Assembly: GCA_018266845.1 (NCBI GenBank)
Contig: JAFDZO010000016.1
Location: forward strand, 24,595 to 88,594
Source of the DNA: Bacteroidota bacterium
GTDB lineage: Bacteria; Bacteroidota; Ignavibacteria; Tepidaquicellales; Tepidaquicellaceae
Direction: 5' to 3'
DNA: 64,000 nt
Shown in pieces: positions 14,529 through 23,433 of this stretch (positions within the stretch are counted from its first letter, which is position 1; each line of letters begins with the position of its first letter). Made by a program: the position numbers and the translations under genes. The notes beneath the pieces were generated by a model. That model was not told where the DNA came from. It did not search any database and worked only from the letters and a program-made list of their open reading frames with translations.

Positions 14529-16424
14529 TTATGCTTTTGGTTCTTCTGCGGGCACTTCAGTTACAGCCGGCGCAGTCGGGTCAATGATAACAGGAGCTGC
14601 TGCTTCCTGTCCTTCTTCTCCGATGATGTCCTCAATCTTGAAATCAATCTGTTCTGCTTCGTATGTCTTTGTCTTGTCAGCTATATCTTTTGCCTGGAAC
14701 TTCTTCGGAATCTTGAACTTCTCGATGTAAGCATCTATTTCGTTCTGATCTTTATCCTTTAAGTAATCAATTACCGAAAGAACGATTTTCTTATTGTTCT
14801 TATCTACGTCAATTACTTTAGCTTTTAATGTATCGCCTGCTTTGAAAAGCTCTGCAAAGTTTCTGATATTGTTTGCAGCTAATTGTGAAGCCGGAATAAA
14901 TGAATCAACTTCGTTCGGAAGCTCTACAATCAATCCTTTATCAATAGCTTTGATTATCTTTGCTTCTGCTTCTGTTCCTACTTTGTATGTATCGGAAAGT
15001 GTTTCCCATGGATTTTCAAACAACTGCTTTCTTCCAAGAGAAATTCTCTGGTTAGCTACGTCAACACCTAAGATAACAACTTCTATTTCATCGCCTACTT
15101 TGTAATGCTCATTAATATCGAATATCTTCTTTGTCCATGATAAATCTGAAATGTGTACTAATCCGTCAACACCTTCTTCAAGCTCAACGAACACTCCGAA
15201 GCCTGTGATGTTGCAGATTTTTCCTTTGTGCTTGGTTCCTACAGGGAATCTTTCAAGCAATGACTGCCATGGGTTCGGTGTTAATTGTTTGATACCCAAT
15301 GAAAGCTTTCTGTTCTCTGAATCAATTGTTAAGATTTGTGCCTCTACAACCTGTCCCATGTTTACAATCTGTGTCGGATTTGTTACGTGTTGTGTCCAGC
15401 TCATTTCGCTGATGTGAATCAAACCTTCGATACCTTTTTCGATTTCGATGAAGGCGCCGTAGTCTGTCAATGACACAACTTTACCTGATACTTTATCGCC
15501 GATTTTATATTTATCTTTTACTGAATCCCATGGATGTGCCTGTAACTGCTTCAAGCCGAGATATACTCTCTGCTTTTCAGGGTCAAACTCAAGAACATAT
15601 ACTTCTATTTCCTGGTCAAGCTTCACAACATCGGTAGGATGTGTGATTCTTCCCCATGAAAGGTCTGTGATATGAATTAAACCGTCAAGACCGCCTAAGT
15701 CAACGAATACACCGAAGTCCGTAATAGCTTTTACGGTTGCCTTCAGAGTCATTCCTTTTTGAATGGTCTTAAGCAGTTCTTCTCTCGCTCCTGCCATACC
15801 TTCTTCGATAATGACTTTGTGAGAGATGATAATATTTTCGTTAAGGTTGTTTACTTTTATAACTTTGAATTCCATCACTTTGCCGATGTATTCATCGTAA
15901 TCTCTGATTGGCTTTGTATCAATTTGCGAGCCGGGCAGGAATGCTGAAAGTCCGCTTAAATCTACTACGAAACCACCCTTGATTCTTCTTACGCATCTTC
16001 CTTTAACAATCGAACCGTTCTTCCATGAATCAACAATTCTATCCCACATCTTTATGGAATCAGCCTTCTTCTTCGAAAGCACCAATTGTCCTTCTTTGTC
16101 TTCAATCTTTTCAAGGAATACTTCAATATCGTTACCGACAACTATTTCGCTCTGGTCAGAGAATTCGTTTACCGAAACTCTTCCGTCTGATTTAGAGCCG
16201 ATGTCAATCAAAACGTCATCGCCGCTTACAGATACAATTTTACCTGTAACAACTTCATTTTCTTTGATAACGCTGAAAGTTCTTTCATAGAGCTTCAGCA
16301 TCTGCTCGTAATCGGCTTCGTCGTAATCGTTGCCTTTGATTTTTTTAACTTTCACAATCTGCGGTTTTACTTCATCCGTAGCTGCGCCGTTTGTTTTCTT
16401 TTCCGGTGTTAAAGTTTCACTCAT
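14529..16424 (-). CDS. rpsA: 30S ribosomal protein S1
   Basis: A 631-residue protein with six S1/OB-fold RNA-binding repeats. The clearest are repeats 3-5, each with the pattern (G)D.V.GKV....-GAF/VFVEL..GIEGLIHISE/DLSW followed by V.....D.....LGLKQL..NPW. They span about residues 55-560, after an acidic/basic lead of ~50 residues and before an Ala/Pro/Glu-rich tail. It tethers mRNA to the 30S subunit, which matters in lineages with few Shine-Dalgarno sequences like this one. It is preceded by cmk in the same orientation, the order also seen in Escherichia coli, but here the 395-nt gap holds palindromic repeats. Confidence 0.97.
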   Translation of the reverse strand: MSETLTPEKKTNGAATDEVKPQIVKVKKIKGNDYDEADYEQMLKLYERTFSVIKENEVVTGKIVSVSGDDVLIDIGSKSDGRVSVNEFSDQSEIVVGNDIEVFLEKIEDKEGQLVLSKKKADSIKMWDRIVDSWKNGSIVKGRCVRRIKGGFVVDLSGLSAFLPGSQIDTKPIRDYDEYIGKVMEFKVIKVNNLNENIIISHKVIIEEGMAGAREELLKTIQKGMTLKATVKAITDFGVFVDLGGLDGLIHITDLSWGRITHPTDVVKLDQEIEVYVLEFDPEKQRVYLGLKQLQAHPWDSVKDKYKIGDKVSGKVVSLTDYGAFIEIEKGIEGLIHISEMSWTQHVTNPTQIVNMGQVVEAQILTIDSENRKLSLGIKQLTPNPWQSLLERFPVGTKHKGKICNITGFGVFVELEEGVDGLVHISDLSWTKKIFDINEHYKVGDEIEVVILGVDVANQRISLGRKQLFENPWETLSDTYKVGTEAEAKIIKAIDKGLIVELPNEVDSFIPASQLAANNIRNFAELFKAGDTLKAKVIDVDKNNKKIVLSVIDYLKDKDQNEIDAYIEKFKIPKKFQAKDIADKTKTYEAEQIDFKIEDIIGEEGQEAAAPVIIDPTAPAVTEVPAEEPKA

Positions 16425-16819
16425 TTTAATTTTTACTTCTTTCTTTTTTTCCTTCGGAACTTTTGGCAGAAATATTCTGCAATCCTTGTTTTAGATTTTG
16501 TTAAAAAATTCCAAAGGGTTTAATTTAATTAATCCCCGCTTTACCGGGCTTATGTTAGTATTGGGTAGTGAGTACTGTGTATTGAGAAAATACTCAACCA
16601 ATTCTAAAATCTTTCAGTCTGTTCCCCTCCTTTTCAAGCTACCGCTTATCAGAGTCCCGCTTTAGCGGGAGAGGGGTTAGGGGTGGTTAACTCCCAAACT
16701 TCTCTTTCCCAAGCTCCTGCTTTGGAAAGCCGTATGAAGCGAAGCTCCGCTTCGCAAAAATTTGTCTATTTATCTAAGGCAATCACCTGGCAGCTATTAA
16801 CCGGCAACTGATAACTAAA
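16425..16819. other. Gene-free gap between cmk and rpsA with repeats
   Basis: 395 nt without a credible gene. The half nearest rpsA should hold the rpsA leader and promoter, although no clear box stands out. The other half holds a TCCCGC-TTTA-GCGGGA palindrome followed by GAGAGGGGTTAGGGG, and two TCC-apex palindromes listed separately. Confidence 0.7.
16705..16755. repeat. Two TCC-apex palindromes (REP-like)
   Basis: Palindrome one (16705-16728): arms TTTCCCAAGC / GCTTTGGAAA around loop TCCT, one mismatch. Palindrome two (16739-16755): arms GCGAAGC / GCTTCGC around loop TCC. Both keep the GC-TCC-GC apex that recurs next to the RAYT gene. Confidence 0.65.
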
Positions 16820-17476
16820 TTACTTCGGCACAATCTTCCTATAAATACACTCCACCTGCTCCTCGATAATCATATTCGTAGTATCCACCTCAATAGCATC
16901 GTCTGCTTTTCGCAAGGGGCTTTCCTCCCTTTTTGTATCCACTTCATCGCGTTTGCGAAGCTCTTTCACGATTCTGTCAATCGCTATTTCCTGACCAAGG
17001 TCTCTGAAATCCTGCTGCCTTCTTGCCGCGCGCGTTTTAATATCGCACACAAGAAAAAATTTATACTGCGCCTCAGGAAAAACCACTGTTCCAATATCCC
17101 TGCCGTCCATTACAACGCTGTTGGTAAGAGAGTATTCCCTCTGCTTTGCAACAAGTATTTCCCTCACTTCTTTTATTGCGCTCACTGCGCTTACGTTTGC
17201 AGTAACGTCAATATTTCTTATAGGGGAAGTAACGTCTTCTCCGTTCAGCAATACCTGCTCGTCCTGCAAAACTATGTCTAAAGTTTTTGCAAGCTCGATT
17301 ATTTTTTCAGTTTCGGCTGCCGGGATTTTGTTTTTAAGAACGCTGTATGTAACGGCGCGGTACATTGCGCCGCTATCTATGTAAAGATAGTTTAATCTTT
17401 TGGCAAGGAGTTTGGCTGTGGTGCTCTTACCTGTCCCTGAGGGACCATCAATTGCGACAACTGTAAATTCGCTCAC
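16820..17476 (-). CDS. cmk: Cytidylate kinase
   Basis: A 218-residue (d)CMP kinase that makes CDP/dCDP from CMP/dCMP with ATP. The Walker A loop is GPSGTGKST (residues 12-20), then the CMP-binding DSGAMYRAVTY (about 34-44), VMDGRDIGTVVFPEA (about 121-135) and the lid with RAARRQQDF and RDEVDTKREESPLRKADDA (about 174-192). Length and all nucleotide-binding motifs are normal. It lies upstream of rpsA in the same orientation. A TAAATTTA box stands ~28 nt before its start. Confidence 0.97.
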   Translation of the reverse strand: MSEFTVVAIDGPSGTGKSTTAKLLAKRLNYLYIDSGAMYRAVTYSVLKNKIPAAETEKIIELAKTLDIVLQDEQVLLNGEDVTSPIRNIDVTANVSAVSAIKEVREILVAKQREYSLTNSVVMDGRDIGTVVFPEAQYKFFLVCDIKTRAARRQQDFRDLGQEIAIDRIVKELRKRDEVDTKREESPLRKADDAIEVDTTNMIIEEQVECIYRKIVPK

Positions 17477-17503
17477 AAATTATAAATACAATTTTTCGGA
17501 AAC

Positions 17504-17513
17504 CTTAAATTTA
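17504..17513 (-). promoter_or_regulatory. Candidate -7 promoter box of cmk
   Basis: Read leftward: TTG, 20 nt, then TAAATTTAAG. The box resembles the Bacteroidota -7 element TAnnTTTG and recurs before icd, accD and the endonuclease gene. Confidence 0.35.
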
Positions 17514-17578
17514 ACAATTATTTATGAGAATTTCAAGGGAAGGCAGGGGGTGAAAAAACAACTCATTTCATTAATTCA

Positions 17579-18430
17579 TTAACGATTTTGGATATTATAA
17601 ATTCCTCGTATTTCTATTTTTTCATAATTTGAGCGCGGGTAATGTACCGAATCACTTTTAATCTCAAATTCTTTTTCGAGAATATATATATCATATGTTT
17701 TTTTATCAGGGTAAGATTGTGGAACAGGTCTCCCAAAATTAAGTGCATCTCCTGTACTCATTTCCACAACATATTTATATTTACCTTTTTCCTGAACAGC
17801 ATAATCTGGTCCTATAAAATCTGCGCCCATAGAAATTATTGTGTCACCCGGTTTGAAAGAAGGACCTTCCCCCCTTGTTCCGCAAATGCCTCCCAAACTT
17901 TCCAAAACCCATTTAGCATCTGTGAATTTATAAGTGTTGCCCCAAAATTCATTGAACAAACTATTAAAAGTAAAAGATGAATTATTTATCAGCTTAAATG
18001 CTGGCTCACTACCAATTAATTCGGGCCAATGCGGAATTATCTCTACTTCTGAAGGCGCTTTATAATAACGCAATACAGTAATGTTAGTCAGAATAATTCT
18101 GTTATATTCCAATTTTATCAGTACTTCACTTTCATCTCCTTTTAGTTGAAATTCATAGTCAAATTCTTTCCATACGTTATCATTGTTCGAGTACAGAACT
18201 ACAAATTGATTTTCAGGAAAAAGTTTGAGGCTGTCTTTAAAAAGTTCTCCATTAGGTAATTTAAAAAGGGAACTAATTTTAACTAGAGTGTCTCCCCCGG
18301 AAACAAGAAAAATTTTATATGAATTTAGATTTATATAAATATCGTCTTTAGTTTGTTGAATGGAAAGGGGAGTTTTTGCCGGAATGATATTTGTGAGGGC
18401 TAAAAGAAAAATTACGATTAGCTTTTTCAT
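17579..18430 (-). CDS. Secreted protein of unknown function
   Basis: A 283-residue protein with a signal peptide (LIVIFLLALTNIIPAK, residues 3-18). The mature part is rich in beta-strand-forming and aromatic residues and contains two cysteines close together in ESLGGICGTRGEGPSF, plus a Gly/Pro-rich GPDYAVQEKGKYKYVVEMSTGDALNFGRPVPQ region. No lipobox or T9SS tail is present, so it is probably periplasmic. I do not recognise a family. It lies 100 nt upstream of cmk in the same orientation and may be a separate unit. Confidence 0.55.
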   Translation of the reverse strand: MKKLIVIFLLALTNIIPAKTPLSIQQTKDDIYINLNSYKIFLVSGGDTLVKISSLFKLPNGELFKDSLKLFPENQFVVLYSNNDNVWKEFDYEFQLKGDESEVLIKLEYNRIILTNITVLRYYKAPSEVEIIPHWPELIGSEPAFKLINNSSFTFNSLFNEFWGNTYKFTDAKWVLESLGGICGTRGEGPSFKPGDTIISMGADFIGPDYAVQEKGKYKYVVEMSTGDALNFGRPVPQSYPDKKTYDIYILEKEFEIKSDSVHYPRSNYEKIEIRGIYNIQNR

Positions 18431-18699
18431 AATATAAATCTACTTATAATTTTAGAAAATTCCAACTTTATTTTGCTTTGGAAAATGTAATTAGCATTTC
18501 TTTTAATGAAAAATAATAAAACAATGTGAAGAGACAATCTTTTAGGAGAAAAAAAATTATTGACTTGTAAATTTTTCTGCCTGTCCCAAACTTGATGCGG
18601 GGAGCGGTATTGTTTTGACACCGCCCCCTCAGTCCCTCCCGATTACATTGGGACAAGCTCTCCTTAAGAAAGGAGAGGGAAGACATGCGAAGTGTCCCT

Positions 18700-18725
18700 C
18701 GTTCCGATGCTCCAGCTTCGGAACG
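18700..18725. repeat. TCC-apex palindrome (REP-like)
   Basis: Arms CGTTCCGATGC / GCTTCGGAACG, loop TCCA; one internal mismatch, and the CGTT...GC arm pattern of the family. Confidence 0.75.
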
Positions 18726-18857
18726 TAAATCAAACCGACCATTAAAAATTGGAGTTTGTTCCGCACTTGATGCGGGATTAAGAAAATTACAAGAAAAAGC
18801 GTAAGCCAGAAAAACTGTTTGAGTCCGCTTGAAAAATGGCGAGCTGAGTTTACGAAG

Positions 18858-18880
18858 TCCCGCTTCAGCGGGATTTTTTT
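18858..18880 (+). terminator. Palindrome with T-run, terminator-like
   Basis: Stem TCCCGC / GCGGGA around TTCA followed by seven T. It has terminator form, but no gene immediately precedes it on the plus strand, so it may be a repeat only. Confidence 0.35.
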
Positions 18881-18921
18881 CGAGCAGCTTTTTCGCTGAA
18901 ATTTTTAGCTAAATTTTTTCT

Positions 18922-19026
18922 CCTTGCGAAGCTCTTGCATCGCGAGGAATATGTTTTATGAAACTCCGCTTCATAACAAAACAGAGTTTTGTGGGCACTT
19001 TCCGTCCCAAACGGAGTTTGGGACGG
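18922..19026. repeat. Cluster of four TCC/GGA-apex palindromes
   Basis: 18922-18947: arms CCTTGCGAAGC / GCATCGCGAGG, loop TCTT. 18956-18976: arms TTATGAAAC / GCTTCATAA, loop TCC, one mismatch. 18976-18992: arms CAAAAC / GTTTTG, loop AGA. 19002-19026: arms CCGTCCCAAAC / GTTTGGGACGG, loop GGA, perfect. The last has exactly the same arms as the palindrome next to the RAYT gene at 48229. Confidence 0.75.
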
Positions 19027-19160
19027 AGAACCTTCAATTACCCTTTGACTTTTAACACAGGCTCCCCGGTTTGGAACGGAAAATAGAGAATGCTATGTAT
19101 TTTGAAGAAACAATATTAATCCACCTCGCAAAAGACGGGGAATCTAAAAGTGAAAAAAAT

Positions 19161-19427
19161 GAATTAGTGAGTTTTAGAGCTTTTGGAGTTTTCGTGGTGA
19201 AGGAATCAAAAAAAATTTTCCTATTACTACTAATAGGCAGCTTTTGCTTTACTTCTTCATCCGGTTTACTTAAATTAACTAAGCAGTTTTTCCTGTCAGG
19301 TAAAGCGCGCAAAAACGTTCTTAAAAATTCGAAAAATCGAAATTGAAAAAACAATAATTTAGCCGAAAACTTACGAGGGGGCGTAAGCTTTGGTATATGT
19401 TTTTTCAGAGGTTTACGCCCCCCAAAA
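19161..19427. repeat. Two-copy intergenic repeat, copy 1
   Basis: Shares blocks, in the same order, with 59656-59960: a TTAGTGA...GTTTTAGAG...GTGG block, a CCTAT...TAATAGG dyad at 19220-19237 (CCTATTA/TAATAGG here), and an ~90-nt block around ACTTACGAGGGGGCGTAAG. In that block CTTACG (19370-19375) can pair with CGTAAG (19382-19387), or GGGGGCGTAA (19377-19386) can pair with TTACGCCCCC (19413-19422). The two hairpins exclude each other. It could be a non-autonomous mobile element or a structured RNA. Confidence 0.65.
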
Positions 19428-19522
19428 AGGCAAAGACGAAAAGCTGAAAATAGCGATTCCGGCTTGAAAATGAAGAATTTTGCAGCCGGCTTAAAAATAC
19501 CAAGCTCAATTTAGGAATATTT

Positions 19523-20158
19523 CTATATTTTTTTCCTTCTTTTTTCAAAAAATTTAGCAACTGCGAACATGATAGGAATCAGGTACATAAATGTCAGGCT
19601 TGCTCTCGGGCTAAAAAGTGCTATCAGGCAGCAGACTAAAAAAACCACCGGCACTGAGTAAATCAGAAGGGAAGAAGCCTTAATGTAATCTTTCGGCAGG
19701 TCTTTGTTAATAAGGCGGTAGTCTTTGCTGGCATACCTCCAATGAACTGCAAGGGCAAGCCCGATGAAAAGCAAATTGAGTGAGTATAAAAACTGAGCGA
19801 CTTCAAGCCCTGTGTATTTCATTAGTATTCCGGTTGAAAATGGCAGCAAACCTACAAAGACAAGGAAAAAGATGTTTATCCACAACAGGTTTCTATCGGC
19901 TTCTTTAATGTGCTTGAATTGTAGCTGGTGGCGTATCCAGTATATTCCCAGTAAAATAAAGCTAAGAAAATAATTTTCAAATTGCGGCAGCATATCGAAC
20001 AATTTTTTTGCCAGCTGGTCATTGATGTTGCCGTGTAAAATTACATCGGGGACATCAATCTTAAAAATCAGAAGAGTCATTGCTATACCAAAGACTCCGT
20101 CCGATAACCCCTCGATTCTGTTTGTCGGCAGCCCTTCATCGGAATATTTTTTAAACAT
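19523..20158 (-). CDS. TMEM175-family potassium channel (DUF1211)
   Basis: A 211-residue membrane protein with six predicted helices. The first helix contains RIEGLSDGVFGIAMTLLIF (residues 14-32), the R-x3-(F/L)-S-D-G signature and hydrophobic gate region of bacterial TMEM175 channels, which form tetrameric K+ channels without the usual TVGYG filter. The helices beyond are typical in length and the protein ends in a basic KFFEKRRKKI tail. It is transcribed divergently from the TspO-like gene, with 79 nt between the starts. Confidence 0.9.
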   Translation of the reverse strand: MFKKYSDEGLPTNRIEGLSDGVFGIAMTLLIFKIDVPDVILHGNINDQLAKKLFDMLPQFENYFLSFILLGIYWIRHQLQFKHIKEADRNLLWINIFFLVFVGLLPFSTGILMKYTGLEVAQFLYSLNLLFIGLALAVHWRYASKDYRLINKDLPKDYIKASSLLIYSVPVVFLVCCLIALFSPRASLTFMYLIPIMFAVAKFFEKRRKKI

Positions 20159-20237
20159 AAAAATTTGTATTATATAATAAAAATAAATGAGTTAGATTCA
20201 AGGAACGAAATATATTCCCGAAACGTTATTCCCCGAT

Positions 20238-21017
20238 ATGGAGATAAGAAAGCACTCGTCCCTGGTAAGATGGTTTGTACTTGTTGTTGTTTCACTTCAC
20301 GTTCTGTATGTCAATGTTTACGATTTAATAGTTAAGCAAAATACAATTCCCCAGATTACGGAAAAATACAAAAGCTTATTTGTACCGGCTCCCTTTACTT
20401 TTTCTATTTGGATAGTATTATACATTCTGTTTTTTGTTTATGCAATATACCAGCTTCTTCCTTCCCAAAAGGGTAAAGAGCTGTTTGATGATATTGCTCT
20501 GCCATTTATGATTTCCATTACTTTGGGAATATGGTGGGGAATTACTTATCACTTCGAGCTTATAGGCTTGAGTATGATTCCGATTATTGGAATGCTTGTT
20601 TTTGCGTTTTCCGTTTATAGAGAAATTTATTATGCCTACCTCTACGATGAATGCCCCAAATGGTATTTATACCCGTTTAGTATTTATTTCGGGTGGCTGA
20701 TTGTTGCTTCCTTGGCTAATCTGACAATATGGCTTGTCTCCATCGGCTCTAATAATATCCTTTTTAGCGAGATGCTCATGGGGCGGATTCTTGCTCTGCT
20801 CATATTCATAATTGGTATTTCTTTAAGTGTTAAATACTGGGATTTTGTGCTGCCATTGGCGATTGCATGGGGTTTAGTAGGAGTATATATCGGGCAAAAA
20901 GACAGCGCGCCTCCCGTTGCCGGAGCTGCAATTTTCTTTGCAATAATTTTAATAGTTTGGAGCACAATAGTAACCTTCATTAAAAAAACTCCGCGCCTTG
21001 AAAACCTTCCGAGGTAA
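20238..21017 (+). CDS. TspO/MBR-related tryptophan-rich membrane protein
   Basis: A 259-residue protein with seven or eight predicted helices. PAPFTFSIWIVLYILFFVYAIYQL (residues about 51-74) is the P-x-x-(W/F)-x-F-S-I-W-x-x-L-Y pattern of bacterial tryptophan-rich sensory proteins of the enlarged TspO class. Trp residues are scattered at other helix ends (WWG, WYLYPF, FGWLIVASLANL). It may bind porphyrins or other lipophilic ligands as TspO does, but that is inference. The gene starts near a divergent promoter region shared with the TMEM175 gene. Confidence 0.75.
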   Translation: MEIRKHSSLVRWFVLVVVSLHVLYVNVYDLIVKQNTIPQITEKYKSLFVPAPFTFSIWIVLYILFFVYAIYQLLPSQKGKELFDDIALPFMISITLGIWWGITYHFELIGLSMIPIIGMLVFAFSVYREIYYAYLYDECPKWYLYPFSIYFGWLIVASLANLTIWLVSIGSNNILFSEMLMGRILALLIFIIGISLSVKYWDFVLPLAIAWGLVGVYIGQKDSAPPVAGAAIFFAIILIVWSTIVTFIKKTPRLENLPR

Positions 21018-21159
21018 ATTTATTTCCTGAAGTTTTTCGCTCCTGTAATAGGAATGAACCGCTTCTTTTAGCCCTGTTTGTTAATTTTGTGAATTTTTAC
21101 GGGTGCTTAAATCTATTTTCAGACTCAATTACTACATTTAATACCTGCCTTAAAAAAAC

Positions 21160-21167
21160 TAAATTTG
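21160..21167 (+). promoter_or_regulatory. Candidate -7 promoter box of icd
   Basis: TAAATTTG, a perfect fit to the Bacteroidota -7 element TAnnTTTG, ends 4 nt before the icd ATG. If used, the transcript would be nearly leaderless. accD shows the same spacing. Confidence 0.4.
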
Positions 21168-21171
21168 TAGT

Positions 21172-22500
21172 ATGAAAAACATCATAACAATTTCAAACGG
21201 GGTATTACACGTTCCCGATAATCCTGTAATACCATTTATTGAAGGAGACGGCATTGGTCCCGATGTATGGAATGCGACACAAAGAGTTTTAGATGCGGCA
21301 ATAGAAAAATCTTATTCCGGCAAAAGAAATGTTAACTGGCTTGAAGTTTTTGCCGGTGAAAAATCTTTTAAACTGATGAATAGCTGGCTGCCGACAGAGA
21401 CGATTGATGCTTTCAAGCTGTTCAAGATAGGAATTAAAGGTCCTCTCACAACTCCGGTCGGCGGGGGTATTCGGTCTTTAAATGTTGCTTTGAGGCAGAC
21501 CTTGGACTTATACGTCTGCCTGCGTCCCGTAAAATATTATCAGGGTATCGAAACTCCTATGAAACATCCCGAATATGTAGATATGGTTATTTTCAGAGAG
21601 AACACGGAAGATATTTATGCCGGAATAGAGTTTAAATCAGGCTCTGTTGAAAATGATGCAATGCTTAACATTTTGCGAAAAGATTATCCGGCGCAATTTA
21701 AAAAAATAAGATTTGGCACGCTTGAGCAGGTGAATGAATTTTTATCACAATCAGACAGAGATGAAACCGATAAAGTAGAAGTCGGCATTGGAATAAAAGT
21801 TATTTCCAAAACAGGGACGGAACGATTAATTATTGCTGCTATAAAGCATGCTATTGAGCATAATAGAAAGTCAGTTACGATTGTTCATAAAGGAAACATT
21901 ATGAAATTTACCGACGGTTCGTTCAGAGATTGGGGATATGACATTGCAGAAAAAATGTTCGGAGATAAAATTTATTCCTATAGAAATTATGAAAAACTGA
22001 TGGCGGAAAAGGGAAAAGATGCAGCAGAAAAAGACAAGACAAATGCTATTAAGGAAGGGAAAATATTGTTGTGGGATTCCATAATGGATAATACACTTCA
22101 ACAGGTTTTAACTAATCCCAAAGATTTTGATGTAATAGCGACGCTGAATTTAAACGGAGATTATTTATCCGATGCTATTGCTGCGCAGGTGGGCGGGATA
22201 GGAATTTCTCCCGGCTCAAACATAAATTACATCACGGGACACGCAATTTTTGAAGCCACTCATGGTACGGCTCCGGCTTTTGCCAATAAGGATATGGCTA
22301 ACCCTTCTTCATTAATTTTATCAGGAGTAATGATGTTGAATTATCTCGGATGGAAAGAAGCGGCTGCGCTTGTAGAAAACGGATTGAAAAAAACCATCCT
22401 CAGTAAAAAAGTTACTTTCGATTTAGCAAGAGATATGGAGGGTTCAACTGAAGTTAAGTGTTCCGGGTTCGCTGAGGAAATAATTAAAAATTTTGAATAG
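21172..22500 (+). CDS. icd: Isocitrate dehydrogenase, type I (NADP-type family)
   Basis: A 442-residue TCA-cycle enzyme that oxidises isocitrate to 2-oxoglutarate and CO2. Motifs: [12 protein letters not shown] (residues 22-33), substrate-binding [20 protein letters not shown] (starting near residue 101), [14 protein letters not shown] (about 140-153), [15 protein letters not shown], and [21 protein letters not shown]. Length is close to the E. coli homodimeric enzyme. One oddity: the coenzyme loop reads HGTAPAF (His364-Phe370), where E. coli has Lys-Tyr after HGTAP; that pair contacts the 2'-phosphate of NADP. Coenzyme preference is therefore uncertain. The methyltransferase gene follows after 5 nt. 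Confidence 0.95.
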   Translation: MKNIITISNGVLHVPDNPVIPFIEGDGIGPDVWNATQRVLDAAIEKSYSGKRNVNWLEVFAGEKSFKLMNSWLPTETIDAFKLFKIGIKGPLTTPVGGGIRSLNVALRQTLDLYVCLRPVKYYQGIETPMKHPEYVDMVIFRENTEDIYAGIEFKSGSVENDAMLNILRKDYPAQFKKIRFGTLEQVNEFLSQSDRDETDKVEVGIGIKVISKTGTERLIIAAIKHAIEHNRKSVTIVHKGNIMKFTDGSFRDWGYDIAEKMFGDKIYSYRNYEKLMAEKGKDAAEKDKTNAIKEGKILLWDSIMDNTLQQVLTNPKDFDVIATLNLNGDYLSDAIAAQVGGIGISPGSNINYITGHAIFEATHGTAPAFANKDMANPSSLILSGVMMLNYLGWKEAAALVENGLKKTILSKKVTFDLARDMEGSTEVKCSGFAEEIIKNFE

Positions 22501-22505
22501 CTGCA

Positions 22506-23306
22506 ATGAGAAACTGCCCCAACTGTAATTCTTCAGAGCATACATTGTATCTCACAGAGGGCGATTTTAAAATTGTGAAGTGCAGTAATTGTTCTTTAGT
22601 TTACCTTTTAAATATTCCTGATGAATCCGAAATTTATGAGGAATATTACAAAATTGAATTTTCAAAAGAAGATTATTCAAAGGATTCAAAGTTTCCTCAT
22701 CTTGCTGAAATTTATACGATAAATGACCAAAGGTTATATTATCTTAGAAAGTTGAAATTAAAAGGCGCTATCTTGGATATTGGCTGCGGGACAGGATTGT
22801 TTCTGAAAACGGCAAGAGATTATGGCTATAATACTCAGGGAATTGATGTTTCACATAACGCGTTAGCTTTTGCCCGTGAAAGTTTTGGTCTGACAGTATC
22901 GAACGATAAAATTGAAGATTTAATTACGAAGAATAAGAAGTATGATTTTGTAACTTTGTGGCATGTACTCGAACATTTTGCTAATCCCAAAGATGAACTT
23001 GGAAAGATTAAAAAGCTCTTAAATCCCGGCGGAGTATTATTAATTGAAGTACCGAATCTAAACAGCTTAAAATTTAAACTGGCTAAGTCAAAATGGAAGG
23101 GAGGGAATCACCCTCTTTATCATAGGACTTTTTTTACTGCTAAATCACTAAAGGAAACATTAAGGCTTGCCGGATTTGCAAAAGCCAAAAGGCTGAAAAT
23201 TTCTTATGAGCTTCCGGGAAAATCTATATTATATAATAAATCGAAGGACGTTTTTAATGTATTTGCAATGGATGCTTTTCTGGATTTTGCAGCAGTGAAT
23301 CTATAG
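22506..23306 (+). CDS. Class I SAM methyltransferase with N-terminal zinc ribbon
   Basis: A 266-residue protein. Residues 4-30 hold two Cys-x2-Cys knuckles (CPNC and CSNC), a zinc ribbon. The methyltransferase core follows: ILDIGCGTGLFLKTARDYG (about 95-113), IDVS for the ribose, FVTLWHVLEHFANP (about 154-167) and LLNPGGVLLIEVPN (about 178-191). Such methyltransferase_23-type proteins modify sugars, lipids or small molecules; the target is unknown. It follows icd by 5 nt and is probably cotranscribed with it. Confidence 0.88.
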   Translation: MRNCPNCNSSEHTLYLTEGDFKIVKCSNCSLVYLLNIPDESEIYEEYYKIEFSKEDYSKDSKFPHLAEIYTINDQRLYYLRKLKLKGAILDIGCGTGLFLKTARDYGYNTQGIDVSHNALAFARESFGLTVSNDKIEDLITKNKKYDFVTLWHVLEHFANPKDELGKIKKLLNPGGVLLIEVPNLNSLKFKLAKSKWKGGNHPLYHRTFFTAKSLKETLRLAGFAKAKRLKISYELPGKSILYNKSKDVFNVFAMDAFLDFAAVNL

Positions 23307-23433
23307 TCATTTTCACCAATTCTTGAATTTTATCTCTCATTTGAAATTTTTAAATTAAACATAATGTTTATTGCGGGTATAGCCAAGCTATGCTATCAAT
23401 TAACCTTAAATTTTAAAATTAAATTCATTCAAA

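Larger units (their letters stand above)
18431..19522. other. 1.1-kb non-coding stretch rich in palindromes
   Basis: The short frames in this stretch have repeat-derived, low-information products and I reject them as genes. The content is repetitive: a CCTCCCGAT-TAC-ATTGGGA palindrome near 18635, a TCC-apex palindrome (18700-18725), CCGCA/TGCGG near 18762, a TCCCGC/GCGGGA hairpin with T-run (18858-18880), four palindromes at 18922-19026, and one copy of the two-copy repeat shared with 59.7-59.96 kb (19161-19427). Confidence 0.75.

Noticed and set aside
16820..17476. Possible fusion or overlap of cmk with rpsA
   Set aside because: A 395-nt gap with stops and repeats separates them; both proteins are of normal length.
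18427..18686. Two overlapping minus-strand frames of 64 and 72 residues
   Set aside because: Products are read from repeat sequence (CCTCCCGATTACATTGGGA region) and differ by frame only; no conserved feature.
19071..19346. Plus-strand frame of 91 residues in the 1.1-kb gap, with a hydrophobic middle, opposed by a 100-residue minus-strand frame
   Set aside because: It overlaps the two-copy repeat, has no recognisable domain or ribosome site, and both strands are open because the region is AT-rich and repeat-derived.
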